Shown: in pieces, positions 8,257 to 15,101 of the stretch | Position numbering within the stretch: position 1 is the first letter of the stretch | Layout: each line of letters opens with the position of its first letter | Source of the DNA: JACMNW01 sp043721855 | GTDB taxonomy: Bacteria; Pseudomonadota; Alphaproteobacteria; Rhodobacterales; Rhodobacteraceae | Length of the DNA stretch: 23,683 bases | NCBI GenBank assembly: GCA_043721855.1 | Contig: JAYSPY010000045.1 | Span: forward strand, 1-23,683 | Direction of reading: 5' to 3' | Notes under the pieces: generated by a model | What the model was told of the DNA's origin: nothing | Seen by the model: the letters and a program-made list of their open reading frames with translations, nothing else | Database searches by the model: none | Translations under genes and position numbers: made by a program

Positions 8257-8550
8257 ATGCCAACAGCGCTTTGGATTGCCCATGTGCAGGTGACGGATGC
8301 CGATGCTTATGCCCGCTATGCTGCAGGGGCGACGGTTGCCATCGCAGCGCATGGCGGTGTTTTCCTTGCCCGTGGCGGCCGTTATGTGCAGTTGGAAGGC
8401 AATGATCGCCCGCGCAATGTGGTGGCCCGGTTTCCATCCTTAGAGGCGGCGGTGGACTGCTATAATTCGCCCGGTTATCAGGCGGCGTTGGCCCATGCAA
8501 AGGGTGCATCGGTCCGCGATCTGATGGTGGTGGAAGAGGTCGGCCTATAG
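8257..8550 (+). CDS. DUF1330 domain protein
   Basis: This 97-aa protein has the DUF1330 pattern: an N-terminal MPTALWIAHVQVTDADAYARY strand-helix, a central HGGVFLARGG strand, and the FPSLEAAVDCYNSPGYQAAL segment with the conserved aromatic Y-Q-A-A turn. DUF1330 proteins are small dimeric ferredoxin-like (dimeric alpha-beta barrel) folds of unknown biochemical role. The ATG lies 3 nt after the alaS stop, so the two genes are almost certainly co-transcribed and perhaps translationally coupled. The spacing shows only co-expression. No catalytic function can be assigned, and no link to tRNA charging is implied. Confidence 0.85.
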   Translation: MPTALWIAHVQVTDADAYARYAAGATVAIAAHGGVFLARGGRYVQLEGNDRPRNVVARFPSLEAAVDCYNSPGYQAALAHAKGASVRDLMVVEEVGL

Positions 8551-8564
8551 CCACTCGTGGTCTG

Positions 8565-8639
8565 TATCGCCCCGGCGGAGGCCGGGGTCCCGACGATACC
8601 GCTCCATGGATCGAGGCCCCGGCCTTCGCCGGGGCGATA
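8565..8639. repeat. REP-like nested palindrome between convergent genes, likely bidirectional terminator
   Basis: Two 25-nt arms (8565-8589 and 8615-8639) are inverted copies of each other with two mismatches. Each arm itself folds into a small hairpin (CCCCGGC, 4-nt loop, GCCGGGG). The element fills the gap between the DUF1330 stop and the typA stop (8646). The GC-rich palindrome resembles dispersed intergenic repeats common in alphaproteobacteria. There is no T-tract, so any termination would be by strong pausing or transcript-end protection. Confidence 0.75.
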
Positions 8640-8645
8640 GTTTGA

Positions 8646-10463
8646 TTATGCCGACTTTGACGCGCGCTTGCGTTCATGCGGGTCCAAATGCCGTTTGCGC
8701 ATGCGCACGGCCTTTGGTGTGACCTCGACCAATTCATCGTCGTCGATATAGGCAATCGCCTGTTCCAACGACAGTTTCACCGGCGTGGTCAGGCGCACCG
8801 CTTCGTCGGTGCCGGAGGCCCGCACGTTTGTAAGCTGTTTGCCCTTCAATGGGTTAATTTCAAGATCATTGTCGCGGTTATGTTCACCAATGATCATGCC
8901 GGTATAGACTGGCTCCTGCACCCCGATGAAGAAGTGGCCACGATCTTCCAGCTTCCACATGGCGTAGGCCACCGAAATTCCGCTTTCCATCGAAATCAGA
9001 ACGCCCGCACGACGGCCTTCAATCGGCCCTTTGTGCGGTGCCCATTCATGGAACACGCGGTTCAACACGCCGGTGCCGCGGGTATCGGTCATGAACTGGC
9101 CATGATAGCCGATCAACCCGCGCGATGGCACATACGCGATGATGCGGGTTTTGCCCACCCCGGCGGGTTTCATTTCAATCAGATCACCCTTGCGCGGCCC
9201 GGTGATCTTTTCAATCACAGCACCCGTGTAGTCATCATCAACGTCGATGGTCACTTCTTCGATCGGCTCGCACCGGACGCCGTCGATGGTCTGGAACAGC
9301 ACGCGCGGGCGCGAAATTGACAGCTCGAACCCTTCACGGCGCATGTTTTCGATCAACACACCCATCTGCAATTCGCCGCGCCCCGCCACTTCAAACGCGT
9401 CGCCGCCGGGGGTGTCGGTGACCTTGATGGCCACGTTGATCTCGGCCTCTTTCATCAGGCGTTCGCGAATGACGCGGCTTTGCACCTTGGTGCCATCCTT
9501 GCCTGCAAGCGGGCTGTCGTTGATCCCAAACGTCACAGAAATCGTTGGTGGATCAATCGGTTGCGCGGGCAGCGCCACTTCGTTATCCAGCGCGCACAGC
9601 GTATCTGCAACGGTCGCCTTCGACATGCCCGCCAGCGTGATGATATCACCAGCCTCGCCCACTTCGATGGGGGCTTGCGAAAGACCACGGAACGCCAACA
9701 CCTTGGATACCCGGAACTGTTCCAGCTTTTCGCCATCGCGCGACAGCGCCTTGATGGTATCGCCAGCCTTGACAGTGCCCGCTTCCACACGGCCGGTCAG
9801 AATTCGGCCGATGAATGGGTCAGCAGACAATGTGGTTGCCAACATCTGAAACGGTTCTGCGCGTCGGGCAAGCTGTGCAGGCTGCGGCACGTGTTTCAGC
9901 ACCAGATTGTACAGCGCCGACAGGTCTTTGCGCGGGCCATCCAAGGCCTCATCCGCCCAACCGGCGCGGCCAGACGCGTAGAGCACCGGGAAATCCAGCT
10001 GATGATCATCGGCGCCAAGGTTGGCGAACAGATCGAACACTTCGTTCAGCGCGCGGTCGGGTTCCGCATCGGGCTTGTCGACCTTGTTCAGTACCACAAT
10101 CGGGCGCAGACCCAAGGCCAGCGCTTTCGAGGTTACGAATTTCGTTTGCGGCATCGGCCCTTCGGCGGCATCCACCAACAGAACCACGCCGTCCACCATC
10201 GACAAAATACGCTCCACCTCGCCGCCGAAATCAGCGTGGCCGGGGGTATCGACGATGTTGATGCGACGACCATCCCATTCAAGCGACGTGCATTTTGCAA
10301 GGATCGTAATCCCGCGTTCGCGCTCGATATCGTTGCTGTCCATCGCCCGTTCGGCCACGGCCTGATTGTCGCGGAACGCACCCGACTGTTTTAGCAATTC
10401 GTCCACAAGGGTCGTCTTGCCATGGTCAACGTGCGCGATGATCGCGATATTGCGAAGCTCCAT
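8646..10463 (-). CDS. typA: Ribosome-associated translational GTPase TypA/BipA
   Basis: TypA/BipA is an EF-G-like GTPase that binds the ribosome and supports 50S assembly and growth under stress. The 605-aa protein (607 in E. coli) begins MELRNIAIIAHVDHGKTT, with G1 at residues 11-18. The switch I region ERGITI, G3 DTPGHADFGG and G4 NKVD are all intact. EF-G-like domains II, III and V and the BipA-specific C-terminal domain follow, with VPSRGLIGYHGQFMTDTRG. The frame extends six codons upstream to another ATG (10481), but the family starts at MELRN and an AAAGAG ribosome site precedes it, so 10463 is preferred. It is transcribed alone, converging on the DUF1330 gene across the REP-like palindrome. 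Confidence 0.96.
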   Translation of the reverse strand: MELRNIAIIAHVDHGKTTLVDELLKQSGAFRDNQAVAERAMDSNDIERERGITILAKCTSLEWDGRRINIVDTPGHADFGGEVERILSMVDGVVLLVDAAEGPMPQTKFVTSKALALGLRPIVVLNKVDKPDAEPDRALNEVFDLFANLGADDHQLDFPVLYASGRAGWADEALDGPRKDLSALYNLVLKHVPQPAQLARRAEPFQMLATTLSADPFIGRILTGRVEAGTVKAGDTIKALSRDGEKLEQFRVSKVLAFRGLSQAPIEVGEAGDIITLAGMSKATVADTLCALDNEVALPAQPIDPPTISVTFGINDSPLAGKDGTKVQSRVIRERLMKEAEINVAIKVTDTPGGDAFEVAGRGELQMGVLIENMRREGFELSISRPRVLFQTIDGVRCEPIEEVTIDVDDDYTGAVIEKITGPRKGDLIEMKPAGVGKTRIIAYVPSRGLIGYHGQFMTDTRGTGVLNRVFHEWAPHKGPIEGRRAGVLISMESGISVAYAMWKLEDRGHFFIGVQEPVYTGMIIGEHNRDNDLEINPLKGKQLTNVRASGTDEAVRLTTPVKLSLEQAIAYIDDDELVEVTPKAVRMRKRHLDPHERKRASKSA

Positions 10464-10552
10464 CGGGAGGGTCTCTTTCATTTGTCAGCTTTGGCGCGGC
10501 GATACCTTAGCTGGCGGCGAAAGGCCAGAGTTTCCTTTCTGCACATGCGAGA

Positions 10553-10858
10553 TCATGTCGCAATATAGCGGTCCCGGCGGTGATGGATGGCGAGGAACAG
10601 ATTAAACACCACGGCACCAAGGAAAGACCATCCCAGAACCTGCCAATCCAGGATCAGGATAGACACCGCAAATAGGGCTGCATCAAAGATCAGTTGCGCA
10701 TAGCCAGCCTGAAATCCGGTGCGGTCCTGCACGATCAGCCAGACAATGGAAATGCCGCCAAAACTGCCGCCATGGCGCACAACCGCAAGCGCCGCAATCC
10801 CAAACAAAATATCAAAAAGCACTGCTGCAAAGGCAGGTACTTTGATTTTTGGATTTGG
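10553..10858 (-). pseudogene. YitT-family membrane protein remnant (C-terminal part only)
   Basis: The frame VPAFAAVLFDILFGIAALAV to the end HHRRDRYIAT matches the last half of YitT-type inner-membrane proteins: the RHGGSFGGIS turn, a QDRTGFQAGYAQ segment, then two hydrophobic stretches and the ending VVFNLFLAIHHR. Full-length relatives are about 200 residues with several more N-terminal helices. Here an in-frame TGA at 10859-10861 lies just upstream of the similarity, and the icd terminator follows soon after, so there is no room for the missing half. A GTG at 10822 could initiate an 89-aa product, but no good ribosome site is visible. It is probably a 5'-truncated relic. A short expressed two-helix protein is the less likely alternative. 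Confidence 0.6.
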
Positions 10859-10907
10859 TCATGGAATAATTCAGGACAGAAAGGCTGACCTGTCTAGCCC
10901 AGCCCTG

Positions 10908-10933
10908 AAAAAAGGGCCGGGTTTTCCCGACCC
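10908..10933 (-). terminator. Rho-independent terminator of icd
   Basis: On the minus strand an 8-bp GC-rich stem (one G-T pair) with an AAAA loop spans 10914-10933 and is followed by six Ts (10908-10913). It lies 38 nt downstream of the icd stop. Confidence 0.85.
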
Positions 10934-10970
10934 CTGATTTTGGCGTAGGATGGGCAATTTGCCCATCTTT

Positions 10971-12179
10971 TTACATCGCCTTGTTCAGGTATTCGTCAAC
11001 CTTTTCCAGATAGCCAATCGTCGTCAGCCATTTCTGATCGGGGCCCACCAGCAGCGCCAGATCCTTGGTCATATGGCCGTCTTCGACGGTATCAACCGTT
11101 ACCTTTTCCAGCGTTTCGGCAAAGCGCATCAGGGCTGCGTTGTCGTCCAGCTTGGCGCGATGCTTCAACCCCCCGGTCCAGGCATAGATCGAGGCCACCG
11201 AATTGGTCGAGGTTTCCTTGCCCTTCTGGTGCTGGCGGAAGTGGCGGGTCACGGTGCCATGCGCCGCCTCTGCCTCAACAATCTTGCCATCGGGCGTCAT
11301 CAGCACCGATGTCATCATGCCCAACGACCCAAAGCCCTGCGCCACCAGATCAGATTGCACATCACCGTCATAGTTCTTGCAGGCCCAGACATAGCCGCCC
11401 GACCATTTCATGGATGACGCCACCATATCGTCGATCAGGCGGTGTTCGTAGACAATGCCCTTGGCCTTGAACGCGGCCTCAAACTCGGCCTCATAAATCT
11501 GCTGGAACAGGTCTTTGAAGCGGCCATCATAGACCTTCAAAATGGTGTTTTTAGTGGAAAGGTAAACCGGCCAGCCAAGGTTGAGGCCGTAGTTCAGCGA
11601 TGCACGCGCAAAGTCGATGATGCTGTCATCAAGGTTATACATGCCCATATAAACGCCCGGCGAAGGGGCGTCATAAACCTCGCGCTCTATCACGGTGCCA
11701 TCATTGCCGACGAATTTCATCGACAGTTTGCCAGCCCCCGGAAAGTGGAAATCCGTCGCGCGATATTGGTCGCCAAAGGCGTGGCGACCAATCACAATCG
11801 GCTTGGTCCAACCCGGCACAAGGCGCGGCACATTGGTGCAAATGATCGGCTGGCGGAATATCACGCCGCCCAGAATGTTGCGGATGGTGCCGTTTGGGCT
11901 TTTCCACATCTGTTTCAGGCCAAACTCTTCAACCCGCGCCTCATCTGGCGTGATGGTCGCACATTTCACGCCAACGCCGTATTGCTTGATCGCATGGGCG
12001 CTGTCGATCGTGATCTGATCGTTGGTGCGATCACGTTCCTCGATGCCCAGATCGTAGTATTTCAGATCAATATCCAGATAGGGCAAGATCAGCTTTTGCT
12101 TGATGAAATGCCAGATGATCCGTGTCATCTCGTCCCCGTCAAGTTCGACAACGGGGTTTGCGACTTTGATCTTCGTCAT
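10971..12179 (-). CDS. icd: NADP-dependent isocitrate dehydrogenase, dimeric eukaryote-like type
   Basis: The enzyme oxidatively decarboxylates isocitrate to 2-oxoglutarate in the TCA cycle, producing NADPH in the cytosol. The 402-aa protein starts MTKIKVANPVVELDGDEMTR at ATG 12179, preceded by AAAGGG. The frame extends ten codons upstream to 12209, but that extension does not resemble the family. Recognisable signatures are the isocitrate-binding KSPNGTIRN, the metal/active-site segments LIDDMVA and KNYDGDVQSD, and the coenzyme-site stretch AAHGTVTRHF. This is the subfamily shared with eukaryotes and many alphaproteobacteria, distinct from the E. coli Icd type that is regulated by AceK. It is monocistronic, with its own terminator downstream. 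Confidence 0.96.
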   Translation of the reverse strand: MTKIKVANPVVELDGDEMTRIIWHFIKQKLILPYLDIDLKYYDLGIEERDRTNDQITIDSAHAIKQYGVGVKCATITPDEARVEEFGLKQMWKSPNGTIRNILGGVIFRQPIICTNVPRLVPGWTKPIVIGRHAFGDQYRATDFHFPGAGKLSMKFVGNDGTVIEREVYDAPSPGVYMGMYNLDDSIIDFARASLNYGLNLGWPVYLSTKNTILKVYDGRFKDLFQQIYEAEFEAAFKAKGIVYEHRLIDDMVASSMKWSGGYVWACKNYDGDVQSDLVAQGFGSLGMMTSVLMTPDGKIVEAEAAHGTVTRHFRQHQKGKETSTNSVASIYAWTGGLKHRAKLDDNAALMRFAETLEKVTVDTVEDGHMTKDLALLVGPDQKWLTTIGYLEKVDEYLNKAM

Positions 12180-12242
12180 AAGGCACCCTTTGGTTGGATT
12201 CGATTGCACCGCGTTTAACGGAAAACAGGGTGGAGGGGAAGG

Positions 12243-12262
12243 CGGTATGCAGATGTATACCG
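12243..12262. promoter_or_regulatory. Inverted repeat in the icd upstream region
   Basis: CGGTAT (12243-12248) and ATACCG (12257-12262) flank 8 nt, 64 nt upstream of the icd start. On the minus strand a TATACA within it could be a -10, with TTGAAA 19 bp upstream, so the dyad might be an operator. The spacing is not optimal. Nothing else was recognised in the 273-nt gap 12180-12452. Confidence 0.25.
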
Positions 12263-12452
12263 ACCAATCAGGTCGCTATTTCAAGAAAAATATACGGGTT
12301 TTGGCCTGCACCCAATCCCACACCCTTGGTGCACCTTTTTTGCGATCTTCACCCCAACCCGTGCCACGCATGGCCCCATTCAGAGATTGAATCGCCACGT
12401 CGCTCGTTCAGAAAGTCGAATTGCTGGTCCAGCCGGTCTGAAAACGGGGCGG

Positions 12453-12716
12453 TCAATGCCCGCCGCTGCTCTCCAGATGCACTTTGGGGCCGGTTTTGCC
12501 CTCACGCTTGGCTTTCAACGCCGCGTCAATGAACGCGCGGCCGCGCTGTTCGGCGCGGCGCACGCGGTAGGCAGTCAGAAACGCCTCTTGCATGGTCGGC
12601 GACGCGTCGAGCAGGACTTTTGACACTTTGTCAAAAAACCGCTCATCGCCCAGCTCTTCCATCGCTTCAATCACGTCACGGGCCAGTTTATCGCCCATTT
12701 CATCAAGCACGCTCAC
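12453..12716 (-). CDS. Small conserved-looking protein of unknown function (87 aa)
   Basis: No known domain was recognised. The 87-aa protein is charged and mostly helical, with an acidic N-terminal half (DEMGDKLARDVIEAMEELGD) and a basic C-terminal half (RRAEQRGRAFIDAALKAKRE). It has no membrane segment and no cysteine. It starts with GTG at 12716, which overlaps the stop of the upstream hydrolase gene as GTGA, with GAGG at a sensible distance inside the hydrolase 3' end. This coupling is the best evidence that it is a real gene, and it implies balanced expression with the hydrolase. The long helical character suggests a protein-interaction or regulatory role, but that is only a guess. Confidence 0.75.
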   Translation of the reverse strand: MSVLDEMGDKLARDVIEAMEELGDERFFDKVSKVLLDASPTMQEAFLTAYRVRRAEQRGRAFIDAALKAKREGKTGPKVHLESSGGH

Positions 12717-13372
12717 CGGGAAACCTCGCCCAGCCGCCGTTTTACATAGTCCGAAACGGTGCCAATCATCGGGTTCATATGCGCGTCTTCGTCCTTGAAA
12801 AAGTGATCCGCCCCGTCAACCGTGGTATGGGTGATGGTGATACCCTTTTGTTCGTGCAGCTTGTTCACCAGATTAACCGTGTCTTTTGGTGGGGCAACTT
12901 TATCAGCCGTGCCGTTGATGATCAGGCCGGAAGACGGGCAGGGGGCAAGAAAGCTGAAATCGTACATGTTGGCGGGCGGCGAGACCGAGATAAACCCGGT
13001 AATCTCTGGCCGCCGCATCAGCAGTTGCATGCCGATCCATGCGCCAAACGAAAACCCGGCGACCCAGCAATGTTTCGCGTTCGGGTTCATGGATTGCAGA
13101 TAATCCAGCGCCGATGCCGCATCGCTGAGTTCGCCAATGCCCAAATCATATTCACCCTGACTGCGCCCCACACCGCGAAAGTTGAACCGCAGCACGGTGA
13201 AACCCAGCTTGTAGAACGCATAATGCAGGTTGTAGACAACCTTGTTGTTCATCGTGCCGCCAAATTGCGGATGCGGATGCAGCACGATGGCAATCGGCGC
13301 GTCACGTTCCTTTTGCGGATGATAGCGGCCTTCCAAACGGCCTTCGGGGCCTGCGAAAATAACTTCGGGCAT
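12713..13372 (-). CDS. Alpha/beta hydrolase (COG2945-like)
   Basis: A compact 219-aa alpha/beta hydrolase predicted to be cytosolic, as no signal peptide is visible. The oxyanion-side motif HPHPQFGGTMNN is at 32-43, LRFNFRGVGRS at 61-71, the nucleophile elbow GFSFG with Ser108, the acid Asp157 in NGTADKVAP and His190 in DGADHFF, so a complete Ser-Asp-His triad is present. Members of this group are mostly annotated as esterases or dienelactone-hydrolase-like enzymes without known substrates. The gene is divergent from iscR across 162 nt containing iron-type operators and is translationally coupled to the following 87-aa gene. Its ATG has only a weak ribosome site. Co-regulation with iron-sulfur genes is possible but unproven. 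Confidence 0.88.
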   Translation of the reverse strand: MPEVIFAGPEGRLEGRYHPQKERDAPIAIVLHPHPQFGGTMNNKVVYNLHYAFYKLGFTVLRFNFRGVGRSQGEYDLGIGELSDAASALDYLQSMNPNAKHCWVAGFSFGAWIGMQLLMRRPEITGFISVSPPANMYDFSFLAPCPSSGLIINGTADKVAPPKDTVNLVNKLHEQKGITITHTTVDGADHFFKDEDAHMNPMIGTVSDYVKRRLGEVSR

Positions 13373-13407
13373 AGGGGGTCGCCTGTCTCTTTCTTTGGAG
13401 CGATTGT

Positions 13408-13436
13408 TGACAGTTTCGCTCAGTCAATCTAGAACC
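13408..13436 (+). promoter_or_regulatory. Promoter of the iscR-suf operon
   Basis: A perfect -35 TTGACA (13408-13413) and a -10 TAGAAC (13431-13436, four of six) are separated by 17 bp, giving a leader of about 90 nt before iscR. The -35 is the left arm of a TTGAC-N11-GTCAA dyad (13408-13428), and the -10 overlaps an Irr-like dyad. Confidence 0.65.
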
Positions 13437-13445
13437 ATTCTAAAG
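13429..13445. promoter_or_regulatory. Irr/ICE-like box overlapping the suf -10
   Basis: TCTAGAACCATTCTAAA contains the perfect dyad TAGAA-N3-TTCTA and differs at one position from the pattern TTTAGAA-N3-TTCTAAA recognised by the iron regulator Irr in alphaproteobacteria. Its overlap with the -10 predicts repression. The motif is seen; the binding protein is inferred. Confidence 0.6.
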
Positions 13446-13534
13446 GCCGCAAACGCAGCCTTCCGTGTCGGTCTGAGTTAAGCGGCCCTTGGGGGCGCGT
13501 CAATGGATTTGCTGGGCAATAGCAAGGCAGGGTT

Positions 13535-13996
13535 ATGAAACTATCAACCAAAGGTCGCTATGCGATGGTGGCGCTTGCCGATCTGGCCAATGCCAAGACA
13601 TCAGACATGGTGTCACTGGCGGCCATTTCCAAGCGGCAAGACATCTCGCTGCCATATCTGGAACAGCTGTTTGTAAAACTGCGCCGGGCCGGGTTGGTGG
13701 AGGCGGTGCGCGGCCCCGGTGGCGGCTACCGTCTGGCCCGCAGCCCCGATACCATTCGGATCAGCGAAGTCCTGCAGGCGGTGGAAGAAACCGTTGATGC
13801 CATGCATACCGGGGCAGGGGCATCGGGCGGTGTGTCCGGCACGCGCGAACAATCGCTGACTAACCGCTTGTGGGAAAGCCTGTCGGCGAATGTCTATGTG
13901 TTCTTGCATCAGGTGCGCCTGTCGGACGTGATCAAGAATGACATGGTGCCATGCCCCGCCGTGCCATCGCTGTTTCGTGTGGTGGACGAGGTTTGA
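13535..13996 (+). CDS. iscR: Rrf2-family iron-sulfur regulator IscR
   Basis: IscR is a winged-helix Rrf2-family transcription factor that senses Fe-S status and controls Fe-S assembly genes. The 153-aa protein begins MKLSTKGRYAMVALADLA, with the helix-turn-helix recognition region LPYLEQLFVKLRRAGLV and the wing RGPGGGYRLAR. The E. coli protein binds its cluster through three cysteines near residues 92-104. Here the equivalent segment (AMHTGAGASGGVSGTREQS) has none, and the only cysteine is Cys140 in VPCPAVP. Rhodobacter IscR is known to be of such an atypical type and still binds a cluster. Start: ATG 13535 with AAGG (13524-13527). It is the first gene of the suf operon, and the promoter dyads suggest autoregulation plus Irr control. 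Confidence 0.93.
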   Translation: MKLSTKGRYAMVALADLANAKTSDMVSLAAISKRQDISLPYLEQLFVKLRRAGLVEAVRGPGGGYRLARSPDTIRISEVLQAVEETVDAMHTGAGASGGVSGTREQSLTNRLWESLSANVYVFLHQVRLSDVIKNDMVPCPAVPSLFRVVDEV

Positions 13997-14001
13997 CGGA
14001 C

Positions 14002-15063
14002 ATGACCCGCGCCGATCATGCCCGCACTTACCTCGACTGGAACGCCACCACGCCTTTGCGGGCCGAATCGCGGGTGGCAATGGCACTGGCGATGGATATC
14101 ACTGGCAACCCATCTTCGGTACACGCCGAAGGCCGGGCTGCCAAAGCACTGGTGGAACGCGCCCGCGCCCAAGTGGCCGCAGCGCTTGGGGCCGACGGTG
14201 CCGATATCATCTTCACCTCCAGCGCCACAGAATCCGCGGCCCTTGCCTGTGCCGGGCGCAATTTGCACTGTGCTGCGGTGGAACATGATGCGGTTGCAAG
14301 CTGGTGCCGGACCGAACTTGCAGTGGATCACGCAGGCCGCGTTGCGGTGGTTGATCCTGTGGCAACGGCCCTGCAACTTGCCAATTCGGAAACCGGGATC
14401 ATGCAGACCCTGCCGCAAGGCTTGGCCCTGTCCGATCTGACCCAAGCTTTTGGCAAAGTGCCGCTTGCCTTCAACTGGCTGGGCGCGGATATGGGTATGG
14501 TGTCGGCGCATAAACTCGGCGGTCCTAAAGGAATTGGTGCGCTGGTGCTGCGCCGGGGCCTTGACGTGACGCCGCAATTGCGCGGCGGTGGCCAGGAGAT
14601 GGGCCGCAGGGCTGGCACCGAAAACCTGATTGGCATCGCAGGCTTTGGTGCTGCGGCAGAGGCGGCATCGCGCGATCTGGCGAATGGCATCTGGGACGAA
14701 GTGGCGCAACTTAGAAATATTCTAGAAACCGCATTGTCGAGCGGCGCAAAGGGGATTATTTCGGTAGGGCGGGACGGTCTTCGTTTGCCCAACACCCTGT
14801 GCCTTATCGCCCCCGGTTGGAAGGGCGAGACGCAGGTGATGGCGATGGATCTGGCCGGATATGCGGTATCTGCCGGCTCTGCCTGCTCATCTGGCAAGGT
14901 CAGATCCAGCAGCGTGTTGCAAGCGATGGGGGTCGCGGATGATTTGGCAGGCCAAGCGATCCGCATATCCATTGGCCCCGGGGTGACGAAAGACACAGTG
15001 TTGCGGTTTGCCGATGTGTGGCTGGCCCACTATGCCAAAACTTTGGCGCGCAAAGCAGGATAG
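14002..15063 (+). CDS. Class I cysteine desulfurase, NifS/IscS-like
   Basis: A PLP enzyme that takes sulfur from L-cysteine as a persulfide for cluster assembly. The 353-aa protein starts MTRADHARTYLDWNATTPLR at ATG 14002. An upstream ATG in the same frame (13951) lies inside iscR and is disfavoured. The PLP lysine is K171 in SAHKLGGPKG and the persulfide cysteine is C295 in SAGSACSSGKV, the class I loop. It is about 50 residues shorter than IscS, mostly through compaction in the middle, and some usual residues differ (VEHDAV where VEHHAV is typical). It starts 5 nt after the iscR stop with GAGG inside the iscR end, so the two are coupled. A second, SufS-type desulfurase ends the operon, so their roles may be split. 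Confidence 0.9.
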   Translation: MTRADHARTYLDWNATTPLRAESRVAMALAMDITGNPSSVHAEGRAAKALVERARAQVAAALGADGADIIFTSSATESAALACAGRNLHCAAVEHDAVASWCRTELAVDHAGRVAVVDPVATALQLANSETGIMQTLPQGLALSDLTQAFGKVPLAFNWLGADMGMVSAHKLGGPKGIGALVLRRGLDVTPQLRGGGQEMGRRAGTENLIGIAGFGAAAEAASRDLANGIWDEVAQLRNILETALSSGAKGIISVGRDGLRLPNTLCLIAPGWKGETQVMAMDLAGYAVSAGSACSSGKVRSSSVLQAMGVADDLAGQAIRISIGPGVTKDTVLRFADVWLAHYAKTLARKAG

Positions 15064-15101
15064 GGGTGCAATCCCTTGATTAAAAACGGAAAGACAAGAC
15101 G

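Noticed and set aside
9480..10394. A 304-codon open frame antisense to typA
   Set aside because: Same reason: typA is unmistakable on the other strand and this frame shows no domain.
12180..12452. Small open frames and a GGTGCACC-T6 string between icd and the 87-aa gene
   Set aside because: The frames lack ribosome sites and recognisable content. The palindrome has no loop and cannot form a normal terminator.
13446..13487. GGCCGC/GCGGCC pairing in the iscR leader as a riboswitch
   Set aside because: Only a 6-bp long-range pairing is visible, with no conserved aptamer features, so no riboswitch claim is justified.
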